Shown: positions 10,773-16,190 of the stretch, one piece after another
Numbering within the stretch: the first letter of the stretch is position 1
Layout of the letters: every line of letters starts with the position of its first letter
DNA from: a virus
IMG/VR virus record: IMGVR_UViG_3300010412_000152
Location: 1-27,878 of that record
Direction: 5' to 3' (one strand)
DNA length: 27,878 nt
Notes under the pieces: generated by a model
Seen by the model: the letters and a program-made list of their open reading frames with translations, nothing else
The model's database searches: none
What the model was told of the DNA's origin: nothing
Program-made: the position numbers and the translations under genes

Positions 10773-12032
10773 TTAATGTGCTTTTAAAAGCACACAGTCC
10801 TTGTTGATCTTACCATTCACAGGCGCATCCTTGCCGCGAATGTTACTCAAAAACTTTCGGTCAGATACTTTACCACCTTTCATAAAGTCAGCAAGTTGAC
10901 TTTCTGGCTTACGCAAGGTCTTACCAGTGCTGGTCTTGGGGTCCCAGCCAGCAATATAGGTGCCCTTGATAGTCAGTTCCTTGTCAAGGTCAGACGCATT
11001 ATAAACATACAGTTTGCGCGTCTTATTGTTGAATACAAACACAGATTTGGCACCGACAATCTTTTCGGGCTTGATAGAAGTCAGTTTGTATTCATCACTA
11101 TACTGCAAATACTTGACCTTTGCAGCAAGTTGCATAGGAGTCTTAGACTTGCGAACACGGACCTTACGCGCCTTCTGCTTGAGAAGTTTGTATGCCTCAA
11201 GATCAGTAACAGTCTTTTCATACCAAGCCAGAATACGTTTTAGTTCAGGCTTCTTATAACGCATATAACCCTCAAACAACTGTGGGTCCTTCTTGAGGGC
11301 ACTCGCGCTTTTCAGCGTATTGATTTCCTCCAGTCGCTTTGAATAAACATCAATCATGTGGTCAACATAAGTAGCAGGCACATTATTTTTCACCAGCCAC
11401 TTATAGACATCCTCTTGATCATCTTCCAGACCTTGAATGTCGCCCATTATTTCATGTTGCTTTTCTCGCATCGCTTCCTGAATAGTAGGCTTTGCTGCTT
11501 CCTGTTTTAGTTCCTTCTTTTCTTCAACCAGCTTAGAACCAATTTCCACAAGGCCTCGCACCTTGTTATCAAAGTATTTTTTTGACTCTGGGTTTACAGC
11601 ACCAGTGGAAAACAGGTATGCGATAGATAGTGTAGGGAACGAAAGTTGGTGCTCTTTCAACTTTTTCAGGTTCTTTACATCATCTTTCGTAAAGCCATTT
11701 TTCAGAACATAGTCATAGAAAATGGGCAGAAGATCAGCACGATTGATCTTGCCCTCTTTTTCTTCCTCCCACAATGCATTGGTGCAGTTCCACCATTGCA
11801 TACGCAACGTATCTTCCTTGAGTTGCTCCCACTTGATTTCTGGGCTGACAACTTTCAAACCGCGACGACGGTCTTTAGTGACCTTGAATTTTACAGTAGG
11901 CTCATAAACCTTCTTTACTTTTTGTTGTGCATCAACATTATCGGTAGAAAACGATTTATTAGTTGAAAGGACTGGATTACGGCGAGCGTGCCGCGGTGTC
12001 ATTCGTTTTGCTCGTTTCGTATGCTTTGCCAT
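10773..12032 (-). CDS. Large basic conserved phage protein, about 419 aa
   Basis: The N-terminal 50 residues are strongly basic (MAKHTKRAKRMTPRHARRNP), followed by a long helical, charged middle (about 90-290, with probable coiled coil) and a C-terminal beta-rich part. The last 60 residues (TLRKPESQLADFMKGGKV; VNGKINKDCVLLK) look like a conserved tail I associate with other large phages, role unknown. Start: ATG 12032 has GGA 10 nt upstream; ATG 12047 adds five residues and overlaps the previous gene by 49 nt. The gene is visibly richer in G+C than its surroundings. A virion-internal or nucleic-acid-binding role would fit the basic N-terminus but is unproven. Confidence 0.7.
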   Translation of the reverse strand: MAKHTKRAKRMTPRHARRNPVLSTNKSFSTDNVDAQQKVKKVYEPTVKFKVTKDRRRGLKVVSPEIKWEQLKEDTLRMQWWNCTNALWEEEKEGKINRADLLPIFYDYVLKNGFTKDDVKNLKKLKEHQLSFPTLSIAYLFSTGAVNPESKKYFDNKVRGLVEIGSKLVEEKKELKQEAAKPTIQEAMREKQHEIMGDIQGLEDDQEDVYKWLVKNNVPATYVDHMIDVYSKRLEEINTLKSASALKKDPQLFEGYMRYKKPELKRILAWYEKTVTDLEAYKLLKQKARKVRVRKSKTPMQLAAKVKYLQYSDEYKLTSIKPEKIVGAKSVFVFNNKTRKLYVYNASDLDKELTIKGTYIAGWDPKTSTGKTLRKPESQLADFMKGGKVSDRKFLSNIRGKDAPVNGKINKDCVLLKAH

Positions 12033-12241
12033 TTTCGCTTTGTCCATTGATCACATGTGACTTTAGGGGCACTCTCGTTTCGGATAACATCAGTGCAATG
12101 CCATCCATCGTTCGGGTCTAATCGTATTGCTGGATCGGTTGCCCTTTCGTATACCATCATAAACAGTAACACAATGACAACGAAAAGCACAATCACCAAA
12201 TTCATCGGTGTGCGCTTATATGAGGGTTGCCATTGTGCCAT
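11999..12241 (-). CDS. Single-pass membrane protein, 80 aa, possibly leaderless
   Basis: Residues 13-31 (MNLVIVLFVVIVLLFMMVY) are a transmembrane helix. The N-terminus is short and basic (in), and the C-terminal 48 residues are charged and contain two Cys, suggesting an external domain. The consensus promoter at 12253-12281 places the start only about 5 nt before ATG 12241 and no ribosome binding site is visible, so the message is nearly leaderless. ATG 12205 (residue 13) would give a longer leader but also lacks a site. Overlaps the next gene by 34 nt. Confidence 0.65.
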   Translation of the reverse strand: MAQWQPSYKRTPMNLVIVLFVVIVLLFMMVYERATDPAIRLDPNDGWHCTDVIRNESAPKVTCDQWTKRKWQSIRNEQNE

Positions 12242-12252
12242 TTCTAACTGCT

Positions 12253-12281
12253 ATTATATACTGGTAATAATGAAAAGTCAA
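12253..12281 (-). promoter_or_regulatory. Near-consensus sigma-70 promoter
   Basis: TTGACT (12281-12276), 17-bp spacer, TATAAT (12258-12253) on the minus strand. Predicted start near 12246, a few bases before the ATG of the 80-aa membrane protein. It drives the operon that includes the large basic protein. Confidence 0.88.
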
Positions 12282-12321
12282 TACATCTTTTGGTTGTATT
12301 TTCTGGAAATACACGTCACAT

Positions 12322-12525
12322 TCATTTGGTAATGTCGCGTATTTTATAATACATGTTTATTAGTTCTTCCAATAAAACTCTATTATATAACTTTGAATCC
12401 AGATTGGTATTTCTAACTTCAATGGTCATTAAATCCATCATATAAGAGTAGTGTATACTATCCACAATTTTATTGACAATGTTTTTACCAAATTCTGTTT
12501 TGATTTTACATAATTGATTATTCAT
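12322..12525 (-). CDS. Hypothetical protein, 67 aa
   Basis: ATG 12525 overlaps the TGA of the upstream gene in an ATGA junction; the frame can be read from 12540 but that overlaps more and has no better ribosome binding site. The product is helical, with a KLYNRVLLEELINMYYK segment near the C-terminus that weakly resembles the YSNAxEx-helix of the two paralogues upstream. No motif. The promoter at 12253 follows it. Confidence 0.55.
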   Translation of the reverse strand: MNNQLCKIKTEFGKNIVNKIVDSIHYSYMMDLMTIEVRNTNLDSKLYNRVLLEELINMYYKIRDITK

Positions 12526-12722
12526 TTTACATTTACCCATTGCATTGCAGTCTGCAACAGTTTATTATAATCACCAGATGTTGCTTCCTCCTGAAACTTC
12601 ATAATTTCATCAGAAGAAACTTTCGCTTTACGCAAAGCACGAATGACATTTGCTAAGATTGAAAACGCATTACCATTAGTGCCAATCAGTTTGACAGTAA
12701 CATTAGGATATTTGACAGTCAT
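12522..12722 (-). CDS. Conserved small phage protein (GTNGNAF family), 66 aa
   Basis: The sequence VKLIGTNGNAFSILANVIRA, ALRKAKVSSDEI and EATSGDYNKLLQTAMQWVNV looks like a small family I recall from many phages and prophages, still without an assigned function. It is a compact strand-helix-helix protein. ATG 12722 has AGGAAA 7-8 nt upstream; an extended frame to 12770 runs into tRNA-Trp and is rejected. Confidence 0.8.
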   Translation of the reverse strand: MTVKYPNVTVKLIGTNGNAFSILANVIRALRKAKVSSDEIMKFQEEATSGDYNKLLQTAMQWVNVK

Positions 12723-12740
12723 TATATATTTCCTTTCATT

Positions 12741-12815
12741 TGGCGAATGAGGTAGGATTCGAACCCACACCCCAAGGTTTTGGAGACCTGGATGCTACCA
12801 TTACACCACTCAAAC
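12741..12815 (-). tRNA. tRNA-Trp(CCA)
   Basis: Loop CTCCAAA gives anticodon CCA. T-arm GTGGG-TTCGAAT-CCTAC, G73 as expected for tryptophan, encoded CCA. The acceptor GTTTGAG/CTCATTC has two adjacent T/T mismatches (2-71 and 3-70). Confidence 0.92.
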
Positions 12816-12828
12816 GCATTCTTATAAC

Positions 12829-12921
12829 TGGCGGACAGCGGTGGTCTTGATCCACAAACGATGGAATACACCGTTCACATGGCTTAGCAGGCCTGCCCAA
12901 CACCTTGTTGATTCACTGTCC
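12829..12921 (-). tRNA. tRNA-Ser(GCU)
   Basis: Class II, 93 nt with CCA. Loop CTGCTAA gives anticodon GCT; the anticodon stem has two outer mismatches. Acceptor GGACAGT/GCTGTCC, G73, long variable arm. The T-loop is ATCAAGA, with A in place of T54. It overlaps the end of the upstream gene by 9 nt. Confidence 0.85.
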
Positions 12922-13128
12922 GTTAATAACCTTATCAAACAATCTGGCTTCATCAAGAAACCTATTCCTAAGTTCAATGTATATTATAACTTCAGCAGCA
13001 TTGGAATATATTGATCCACCCAAATTTCTATTGAGAGAACGAAACAACTTTGGATAAAAATTGTCCTCATAATCTTGAATTTTATTTATGAAAATTTCTG
13101 CTGGTCTTTCTATTGGAACCACTTTCAT
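12913..13128 (-). CDS. NLGG-YSNA family protein, 71 aa (short paralogue)
   Basis: ATG 13128 has AAGGAG 8 nt upstream. From residue 19 the protein aligns with the C-terminal half of the 127-aa protein encoded just upstream (13224-13607): YEDxxxxKL, NLGG, YSNAxE, then ExRxRF and LF near the end. The pair thus looks like a tandem duplication with loss of the N-terminal part here. No known motif. The last 9 nt belong to tRNA-Ser(GCU). Confidence 0.65.
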   Translation of the reverse strand: MKVVPIERPAEIFINKIQDYEDNFYPKLFRSLNRNLGGSIYSNAAEVIIYIELRNRFLDEARLFDKVINGQ

Positions 13129-13143
13129 TTATAATCTCCTTAT

Positions 13144-13218
13144 TGGAGCCGTCGGGAGGAATTGAACCTACCGCCAAAAGGATACCAACCAGTTGCTCTA
13201 CCATTAAGCTACGACGGC
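13144..13218 (-). tRNA. tRNA-Thr(GGU)
   Basis: Loop TTGGTAT gives anticodon GGT. Acceptor GCCGTCG/CGACGGC is perfect, D-arm GCTT/GAGC, T-loop TTCAATT, encoded CCA. The anticodon stem ACTGG/CCTTT has two mismatches and the discriminator is T73, so function is slightly less certain. Confidence 0.85.
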
Positions 13219-13223
13219 AATAC

Positions 13224-13607
13224 TCATAGTCGATCTAAAAGAGGGTGATTGAATAGCACCCCTTCTTCATGGAAATCATACCTACTTTTAACTTCTTCAA
13301 GTAATATTCCTTCAACAGCGTTGGAATATTTTGTTCCACCCAAATTTATATCAATGTTTTTAGTTAATTTGGACATATTTATATCTTCATATTGCACGAT
13401 TTTTTCTAAATAAAATTCCACTTTCACTATGTCTGTTACAGACATTAATTGGTCTCTAATTTTGTGGAATTTTCTTTTTTGGTGTTCGGCAATCCGAAAA
13501 ACATATGAACTATATATGTCTGAACCAAAAAACATTTCAGAAACATCCATAGGTCTATCTTCTTTAGTATTGATTCCATACCAATATGTTTTATTTATTG
13601 GTTTCAT
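13224..13607 (-). CDS. NLGG-YSNA family protein, 127 aa (long paralogue)
   Basis: ATG 13607 overlaps the stop of the phosphoesterase gene (ATGA). The N-terminal 60 residues are unique (TYWYGINTKEDRPMDVSEMF). The C-terminal half carries QYEDINMSKL, INLGGTKYSNAVE and a Glu/Arg helix ending in LF, which the 71-aa protein downstream shares. The conserved Gly-Gly and Tyr-Ser-Asn-Ala suggest a defined turn or binding site, but I know no family with this pattern. The stop is 6 nt from tRNA-Thr(GGU). Confidence 0.65.
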   Translation of the reverse strand: MKPINKTYWYGINTKEDRPMDVSEMFFGSDIYSSYVFRIAEHQKRKFHKIRDQLMSVTDIVKVEFYLEKIVQYEDINMSKLTKNIDINLGGTKYSNAVEGILLEEVKSRYDFHEEGVLFNHPLLDRL

Positions 13608-14242
13608 AACTCAAGTTCCGTTGTTTCAAGTTCATTCAGACATTGAAAATGTGTTCCCATTATATTACCTTGCCATGAGACATGCCAATGACCAAAGAAC
13701 CAATATTTTGGTTTATGCATCTGCCACATTGATTCAAAAGCTTGCCGTGTCCTAGATGGCAAATCCATCTTTTGTTGACCGTTTTCTGCCATCAGTTGAT
13801 CAGCAATGACATTTGGGCACTCATGCGTCAACATGATTTCTGGTTTGACTGATAGATATTTATCAACAATTGCGTATAGAGCATTTGAGGATAGTTCTTC
13901 ATCAGCCCACCAAGTATAGTTTTCAACACGATAAGCACGATCAATTGAGTTGGCTCCACCAATAAACATTATATTATCTTCAATGTGTCCATCTGGAATC
14001 CATTGTGAATGTTTTAGACACACACCAGGATTATCATGATTACCACGAATGAAACGATGATTTCCTTTCACCATATAATCATAGGGTGGGTTTTGAAACC
14101 ACTGTCCTTCTTTAACACCAGAAGGATAACGAAAACCAACACCCATGTCACCGAGTTGAATGCTATTCTCACAATTCTTTATGATACTCTTATATTGGCT
14201 ATAGCGACCGTGAACATCACCGATTAATGTTAGTTTTTTCAT
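13604..14242 (-). CDS. Calcineurin-like metallophosphoesterase
   Basis: All metallophosphoesterase motifs are present in order: GDVHG (8-12), GDMGVG (31-36), GNHD (67-70), TH (139-140) and GHWH (184-187). These bind two metal ions and hydrolyse phosphomonoesters or diesters. The 212-residue single-domain form is common in T4-like phages; substrates suggested for relatives include protein phosphates, cyclic nucleotides and RNA ends, and none can be chosen here. ATG 14242 has AGGTG about 8 nt upstream. Just upstream is an intrinsic-terminator-like hairpin (14259-14286), so its promoter or readthrough source is unclear. Confidence 0.9.
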   Translation of the reverse strand: MKKLTLIGDVHGRYSQYKSIIKNCENSIQLGDMGVGFRYPSGVKEGQWFQNPPYDYMVKGNHRFIRGNHDNPGVCLKHSQWIPDGHIEDNIMFIGGANSIDRAYRVENYTWWADEELSSNALYAIVDKYLSVKPEIMLTHECPNVIADQLMAENGQQKMDLPSRTRQAFESMWQMHKPKYWFFGHWHVSWQGNIMGTHFQCLNELETTELEL

Positions 14243-14258
14243 GATTTATGCACCTAAT

Positions 14259-14286
14259 AAAAAAGCTAGCCCTCACGACTTGGGCT
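14259..14286 (-). terminator. Possible intrinsic terminator
   Basis: On the minus strand AGCCC (14286-14282), 9-nt loop, GGGCT (14272-14268), then AGC and six T (14264-14259). A short stem plus T-tract is consistent with a weak Rho-independent terminator ending the RNA that carries tRNA-Asn and the structured segment. Confidence 0.5.
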
Positions 14287-14341
14287 GAACGTCATCCAAC
14301 ATTGCGACTAAAGAGAACTCATTAGTAGTTGGATTGAGCAT
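14273..14341 (-). CDS. Possible 22-aa leader-type peptide
   Basis: ATG 14341 opens a 22-codon frame (Met-Leu-Asn-Pro-Thr start, Gln-Pro-Lys-Ser end) whose TGA lies inside the loop of the terminator-like hairpin. A coding frame that ends in a terminator hairpin is the layout of attenuator leader peptides, but there is no ribosome binding site and an inverted repeat ATCCAAC/GTTGGAT (14294-14334, with inner ACTAA/TTAGT) overlaps it. Listed as a weak possibility. Confidence 0.2.
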   Translation of the reverse strand: MLNPTTNEFSLVAMLDDVQPKS

Positions 14342-14350
14342 GTGTTATTT

Positions 14351-14449
14351 TTAAAGAAGCCGCTCCACATTCATCGGATACTTAACGCCACCTGCGCGAC
14401 CAGGTTAGAGTGTTCTCTCGGGTTCGCGTCCCGATACCGGCTTCTTTAA
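14351..14449. ncRNA. tRNA-like structured element bounded by a perfect 12-bp inverted repeat
   Basis: TTAAAGAAGCCG (14351-14362) and CGGCTTCTTTAA (14438-14449) are perfectly complementary. Read on the plus strand the interior gives, in tRNA order, a D-loop-like stretch containing CGGA, a hairpin ACCTG-CGCGAC-CAGGT (14390-14405), a small variable-arm-like AGAG/CTCT hairpin (14407-14418) and a T-arm-like TCGGG-TTCGCGT-CCCGA (14418-14434). There is no proper anticodon loop (6 nt, no T33) and no CCA. All true tRNAs here are on the other strand, so this may be an inverted tRNA relic or a different stable RNA. Confidence 0.5.
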
Positions 14450-14450
14450 T

Positions 14451-14527
14451 TGGCTCCCGCCTCAGGATTCGAACCTGACACTAGCAGATTAACAGTCTGC
14501 CGCTCCCACCTAGGTCGCCTCACGGGA
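14451..14527 (-). tRNA. tRNA-Asn(GUU)
   Basis: Anticodon arm GCAGA-CTGTTAA-TCTGC gives GTT. T-arm TCAGG-TTCGAAT-CCTGA, G73 as expected for asparagine, encoded CCA. Acceptor TCCCGTG/GGCGGGA has one G/G mismatch at 7-66. Confidence 0.94.
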
Positions 14528-14534
14528 ATAAACT

Positions 14535-14627
14535 TTAGTGAACATTCTCCAGCACCCCCACAAAGATTGTTGCCAAAGCAAGGGCAACAAGAACGATCTT
14601 GAGTGAAATAAAAGATTGTTCATACAT
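14535..14627 (-). CDS. Tiny single-pass membrane protein, 30 aa
   Basis: ATG 14627 has GAGGAG 7 nt upstream, within the end of the preceding gene, and the TAA is 7 nt from tRNA-Asn. Residues 9-25 (LKIVLVALALATIFVGV) form a membrane helix with a polar N-terminus (MYEQSFIS) and a short acidic tail. It resembles the 31-aa protein at 9445-9540 in size and layout, though not in sequence. Function unknown. Confidence 0.65.
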   Translation of the reverse strand: MYEQSFISLKIVLVALALATIFVGVLENVH

Positions 14628-14632
14628 TGTTA

Positions 14633-14863
14633 TTACTCCTCACCTCGCAATGCCATCAGCAATGGATTCATACTCGCATTATCAAAAACAACACCACCTG
14701 CTGCTTTGATACTTGCCAATCCAGTTGTAATAATCTTAAAGGGCACTTCGTAAATGCGTCCTTCCACTTCAAGATCAACCATACCAGGAGTTTTTGATTC
14801 ATTGATACCGAATTTTACATCAGTATATTCCAACTTGTTTTTCGCATTAAATTCAAAACGCAT
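14633..14863 (-). CDS. Conserved small phage protein of unknown function, 76 aa
   Basis: ATG 14863 has AAGGAT 9 nt upstream and avoids overlap with the previous gene, so it is preferred over GTG/ATG codons further up (to 14893). The protein looks beta-rich (FEFNAKNKLEYTDVKFGI; VDLEVEGRIYEVPFKIITTG) with a C-terminal helix ending SMNPLLMALRGEE. No motif recognised. A possible promoter lies inside the preceding gene at 14908-14936. Confidence 0.7.
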   Translation of the reverse strand: MRFEFNAKNKLEYTDVKFGINESKTPGMVDLEVEGRIYEVPFKIITTGLASIKAAGGVVFDNASMNPLLMALRGEE

Positions 14864-14868
14864 TGTAT

Positions 14869-15102
14869 TTATATCCTTTCCACTAAGAACCATTGATCAT
14901 TCGTGCTATTAAAGCACATTCTAGCGAATTTGTCAACCACTTTTATGTCATTGACACGAATACCTCCATTTTCTATAGATTTTCGTGCTTCTGTTTTGCT
15001 TTTTACCAACCCAGCACGGACAAGAAGTTCTGCTACTTCCATTCCTATGCTTTGGAAATCTTCCTCCGATATCTTATTCCTGGGTATTTTTACCACTTGC
15101 AT
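14869..15102 (-). CDS. Stand-alone S4 RNA-binding domain protein
   Basis: Residues 22-56 (VAELLVRAGLVKSKTEARKS, then IENGGIRVNDIKVVD) are a clear S4 domain. The pattern is closest to the C-terminal RNA-binding domain of bacterial tyrosyl-tRNA synthetase, including the short final strand (QWFLVERI). There is no catalytic domain: the whole protein is 77 residues. S4 domains bind structured RNA such as rRNA or the tRNA variable arm; tRNA-Asn and the structured element lie just downstream. ATG 15102 has AAGGA 8 nt upstream. Confidence 0.8.
   Translation of the reverse strand: MQVVKIPRNKISEEDFQSIGMEVAELLVRAGLVKSKTEARKSIENGGIRVNDIKVVDKFARMCFNSTNDQWFLVERI
14908..14936 (-). promoter_or_regulatory. 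Possible sigma-70 promoter inside the S4 gene
   Basis: TTGACA (14936-14931), 17-bp spacer ending in TGTGC, TTTAAT (14913-14908) on the minus strand. It lies in coding sequence, so it could be chance, but the spacer equals that of the other promoters and it would serve the 76-aa gene and tRNA-Asn. Confidence 0.5.
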
Positions 15103-15151
15103 TCATTAGTTCCTTTAGAAAATCAATTTGTTCAAGCGATATCATGATCAT
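15074..15151 (-). CDS. Possible 25-aa coupled peptide
   Basis: ATG 15151 overlaps the TGA of the preceding gene (ATGA) and has AAGGA 8 nt upstream, which are signs of a translated frame. It ends 29 nt inside the S4 gene in another frame, so it may simply couple the S4 start to the upstream gene. The peptide is amphipathic (SLEQIDFLKELMNASG). Confidence 0.35.
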   Translation of the reverse strand: MIMISLEQIDFLKELMNASGKNTQE

Positions 15152-15330
15152 GACGGAAATCCTTCCTCATATTTACCAGCAACAAAGTTTTCACCCATCA
15201 TTTCAGCATCATCCTTCCTGTCTGTTCGGAAGAACTGCTCCCAAACACAATCATCATCCTCAAAACAAAGCAAGATATATCCTGCTTTTGTTTCATCTAA
15301 TACAAGATCAATCTCATATGTTCTGTTCAT
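15148..15330 (-). CDS. Hypothetical acidic protein, 60 aa
   Basis: ATG 15330 lies 5 nt after the stop of the previous gene; only a weak AAAGA site precedes it. The protein is acidic (CFEDDDCVWEQFFRTDRKDD) with two Cys around an Asp-rich turn and a short beta pattern at the N-terminus (YEIDLVLDETKAGYILL). No known domain. Part of a run of five closely spaced small genes below the promoter at 16151-16179. Confidence 0.65.
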   Translation of the reverse strand: MNRTYEIDLVLDETKAGYILLCFEDDDCVWEQFFRTDRKDDAEMMGENFVAGKYEEGFPS

Positions 15331-15335
15331 AACAG

Positions 15336-15518
15336 TTATCTTTCTGAAACCTGTTTCTTGAGGAAAATTCTATAGCAGTCTCCATCAACAGGGCGATATT
15401 CCTTTATTATCTGAAAAGCTTCCCAACCTTTCTCACCACATTCAGATAAAAGTTCCATCAGGAAGCTTTCAGTACAAATTTCTGTAGTGTATATCCACTT
15501 CATCTTTACTTCAGTCAT
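15336..15518 (-). CDS. Small DUF4177-like protein, 60 aa
   Basis: ATG 15518 has GGAG 8 nt upstream and overlaps the stop of the gene before it. The layout of one strand (KWIYTTEI), a helix (SFLMELLSECGEKGWEAFQI) and a final strand (CYRIFLKKQ) with GEKGWEAF fits the small DUF4177-type fold (LNELGKEGWELV), found as single domains in phages and bacteria without known function. Confidence 0.6.
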   Translation of the reverse strand: MTEVKMKWIYTTEICTESFLMELLSECGEKGWEAFQIIKEYRPVDGDCYRIFLKKQVSER

Positions 15519-15793
15519 TCAAACTTCTCCGTGTTTGTTTCGATGAACTTGATCGCCTTCCAAAGCGATTCACATTCAACAATATCACCATCAGGGTCAC
15601 ATGCATAACAGATATCAGCATAGTATCCATCAGCATCAACCTTGGGGTCATCAATTGTACAAATCTCATAACCCCGATAGTCAATGTGATCATAAGCACC
15701 AGGAAAACCAGTTTCCAAAACAACTTTAAGTCCCTCAAGATTGGGGACCAGCATCTTATGATCATTTATGGTTGCGACTATCATCATTCCCAT
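15515..15793 (-). CDS. Hypothetical acidic protein, 92 aa
   Basis: ATG 15793 has AAGGAG about 10 nt upstream and starts 1 nt after the previous gene ends. The protein is acidic, with a Tyr/Asp-rich middle (IDYRGYEICTIDDPKVDADG) and C/D repeats (ADICYACDPDGDIVECES). Three Cys in a short span might bind a metal, but the spacing matches no family I know. Confidence 0.65.
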   Translation of the reverse strand: MGMMIVATINDHKMLVPNLEGLKVVLETGFPGAYDHIDYRGYEICTIDDPKVDADGYYADICYACDPDGDIVECESLWKAIKFIETNTEKFE

Positions 15794-15794
15794 G

Positions 15795-16124
15795 TTAAGA
15801 AACTCCTTTCGCTTGTTGCTTCGCTTTTGCTTCGTCTATCAGTTGCTTCCAGTAAATGGCAATTCGCATATTGCCATTTTTATCGCGCTTGCGCCAATAG
15901 TCAACTTGTTTCTTGGAGAGGAAACCGTTCTTCTCAAAAAACTTTGCCATGCCAGTTCCTTTGTTAGCATGACAGGGTCGAAAGCCGCGCATATTGTGAT
16001 ATATGGTCGCTTCGGCGTTTTGCTCCTCAACATTCTGACGATTATTGAGAACAACCAACGCGCGGGCGACCGCTTTGTCATTAGACTCCAGCAGGGAAAC
16101 GATATTTTGCTTAGTCAATTCCAT
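15795..16124 (-). CDS. Conserved phage protein of unknown function, 109 aa
   Basis: The segment GFRPCHANKGTGMAKFFEKN, then GFLSKKQVDYWRK and a terminal MRIAIYWKQL, looks like a family of small proteins I recall from several large phages; no function is known. N-terminus: helix with AVARALVVLNNRQ. ATG 16124 has GAGG 5 nt upstream and follows the promoter at 16151-16179 (leader about 20 nt), so it heads the small-gene operon. Noticeably richer in G+C than the helicase region. Confidence 0.75.
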   Translation of the reverse strand: MELTKQNIVSLLESNDKAVARALVVLNNRQNVEEQNAEATIYHNMRGFRPCHANKGTGMAKFFEKNGFLSKKQVDYWRKRDKNGNMRIAIYWKQLIDEAKAKQQAKGVS

Positions 16125-16150
16125 AGCGACCTCTTTTCCACATTCTCGCT

Positions 16151-16179
16151 ATAGTAGCACAAGTGGAAACAATAGGCAA
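16151..16179 (-). promoter_or_regulatory. Extended -10 sigma-70 promoter
   Basis: TTGCCT (16179-16174), 17-bp spacer ending TGTGC, TACTAT (16156-16151) on the minus strand; the TGn before the -10 box is an extended -10 element. Predicted start near 16145. CATGG palindromes lie just upstream. Confidence 0.75.
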
Positions 16180-16190
16180 CAGCTATTTGG

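Noticed and set aside
10896-11966. Plus-strand frames inside the large basic protein gene
   Set aside because: They arise from the codon pattern of the minus-strand gene, and the plus strand carries no other convincing gene in the window.
14856-14870. TATAAATA sequence resembling a T4 late promoter
   Set aside because: It lies between the ribosome binding site and ATG of the 76-aa gene, so it could not serve that gene, and similar AT-rich octamers occur by chance in this sequence.
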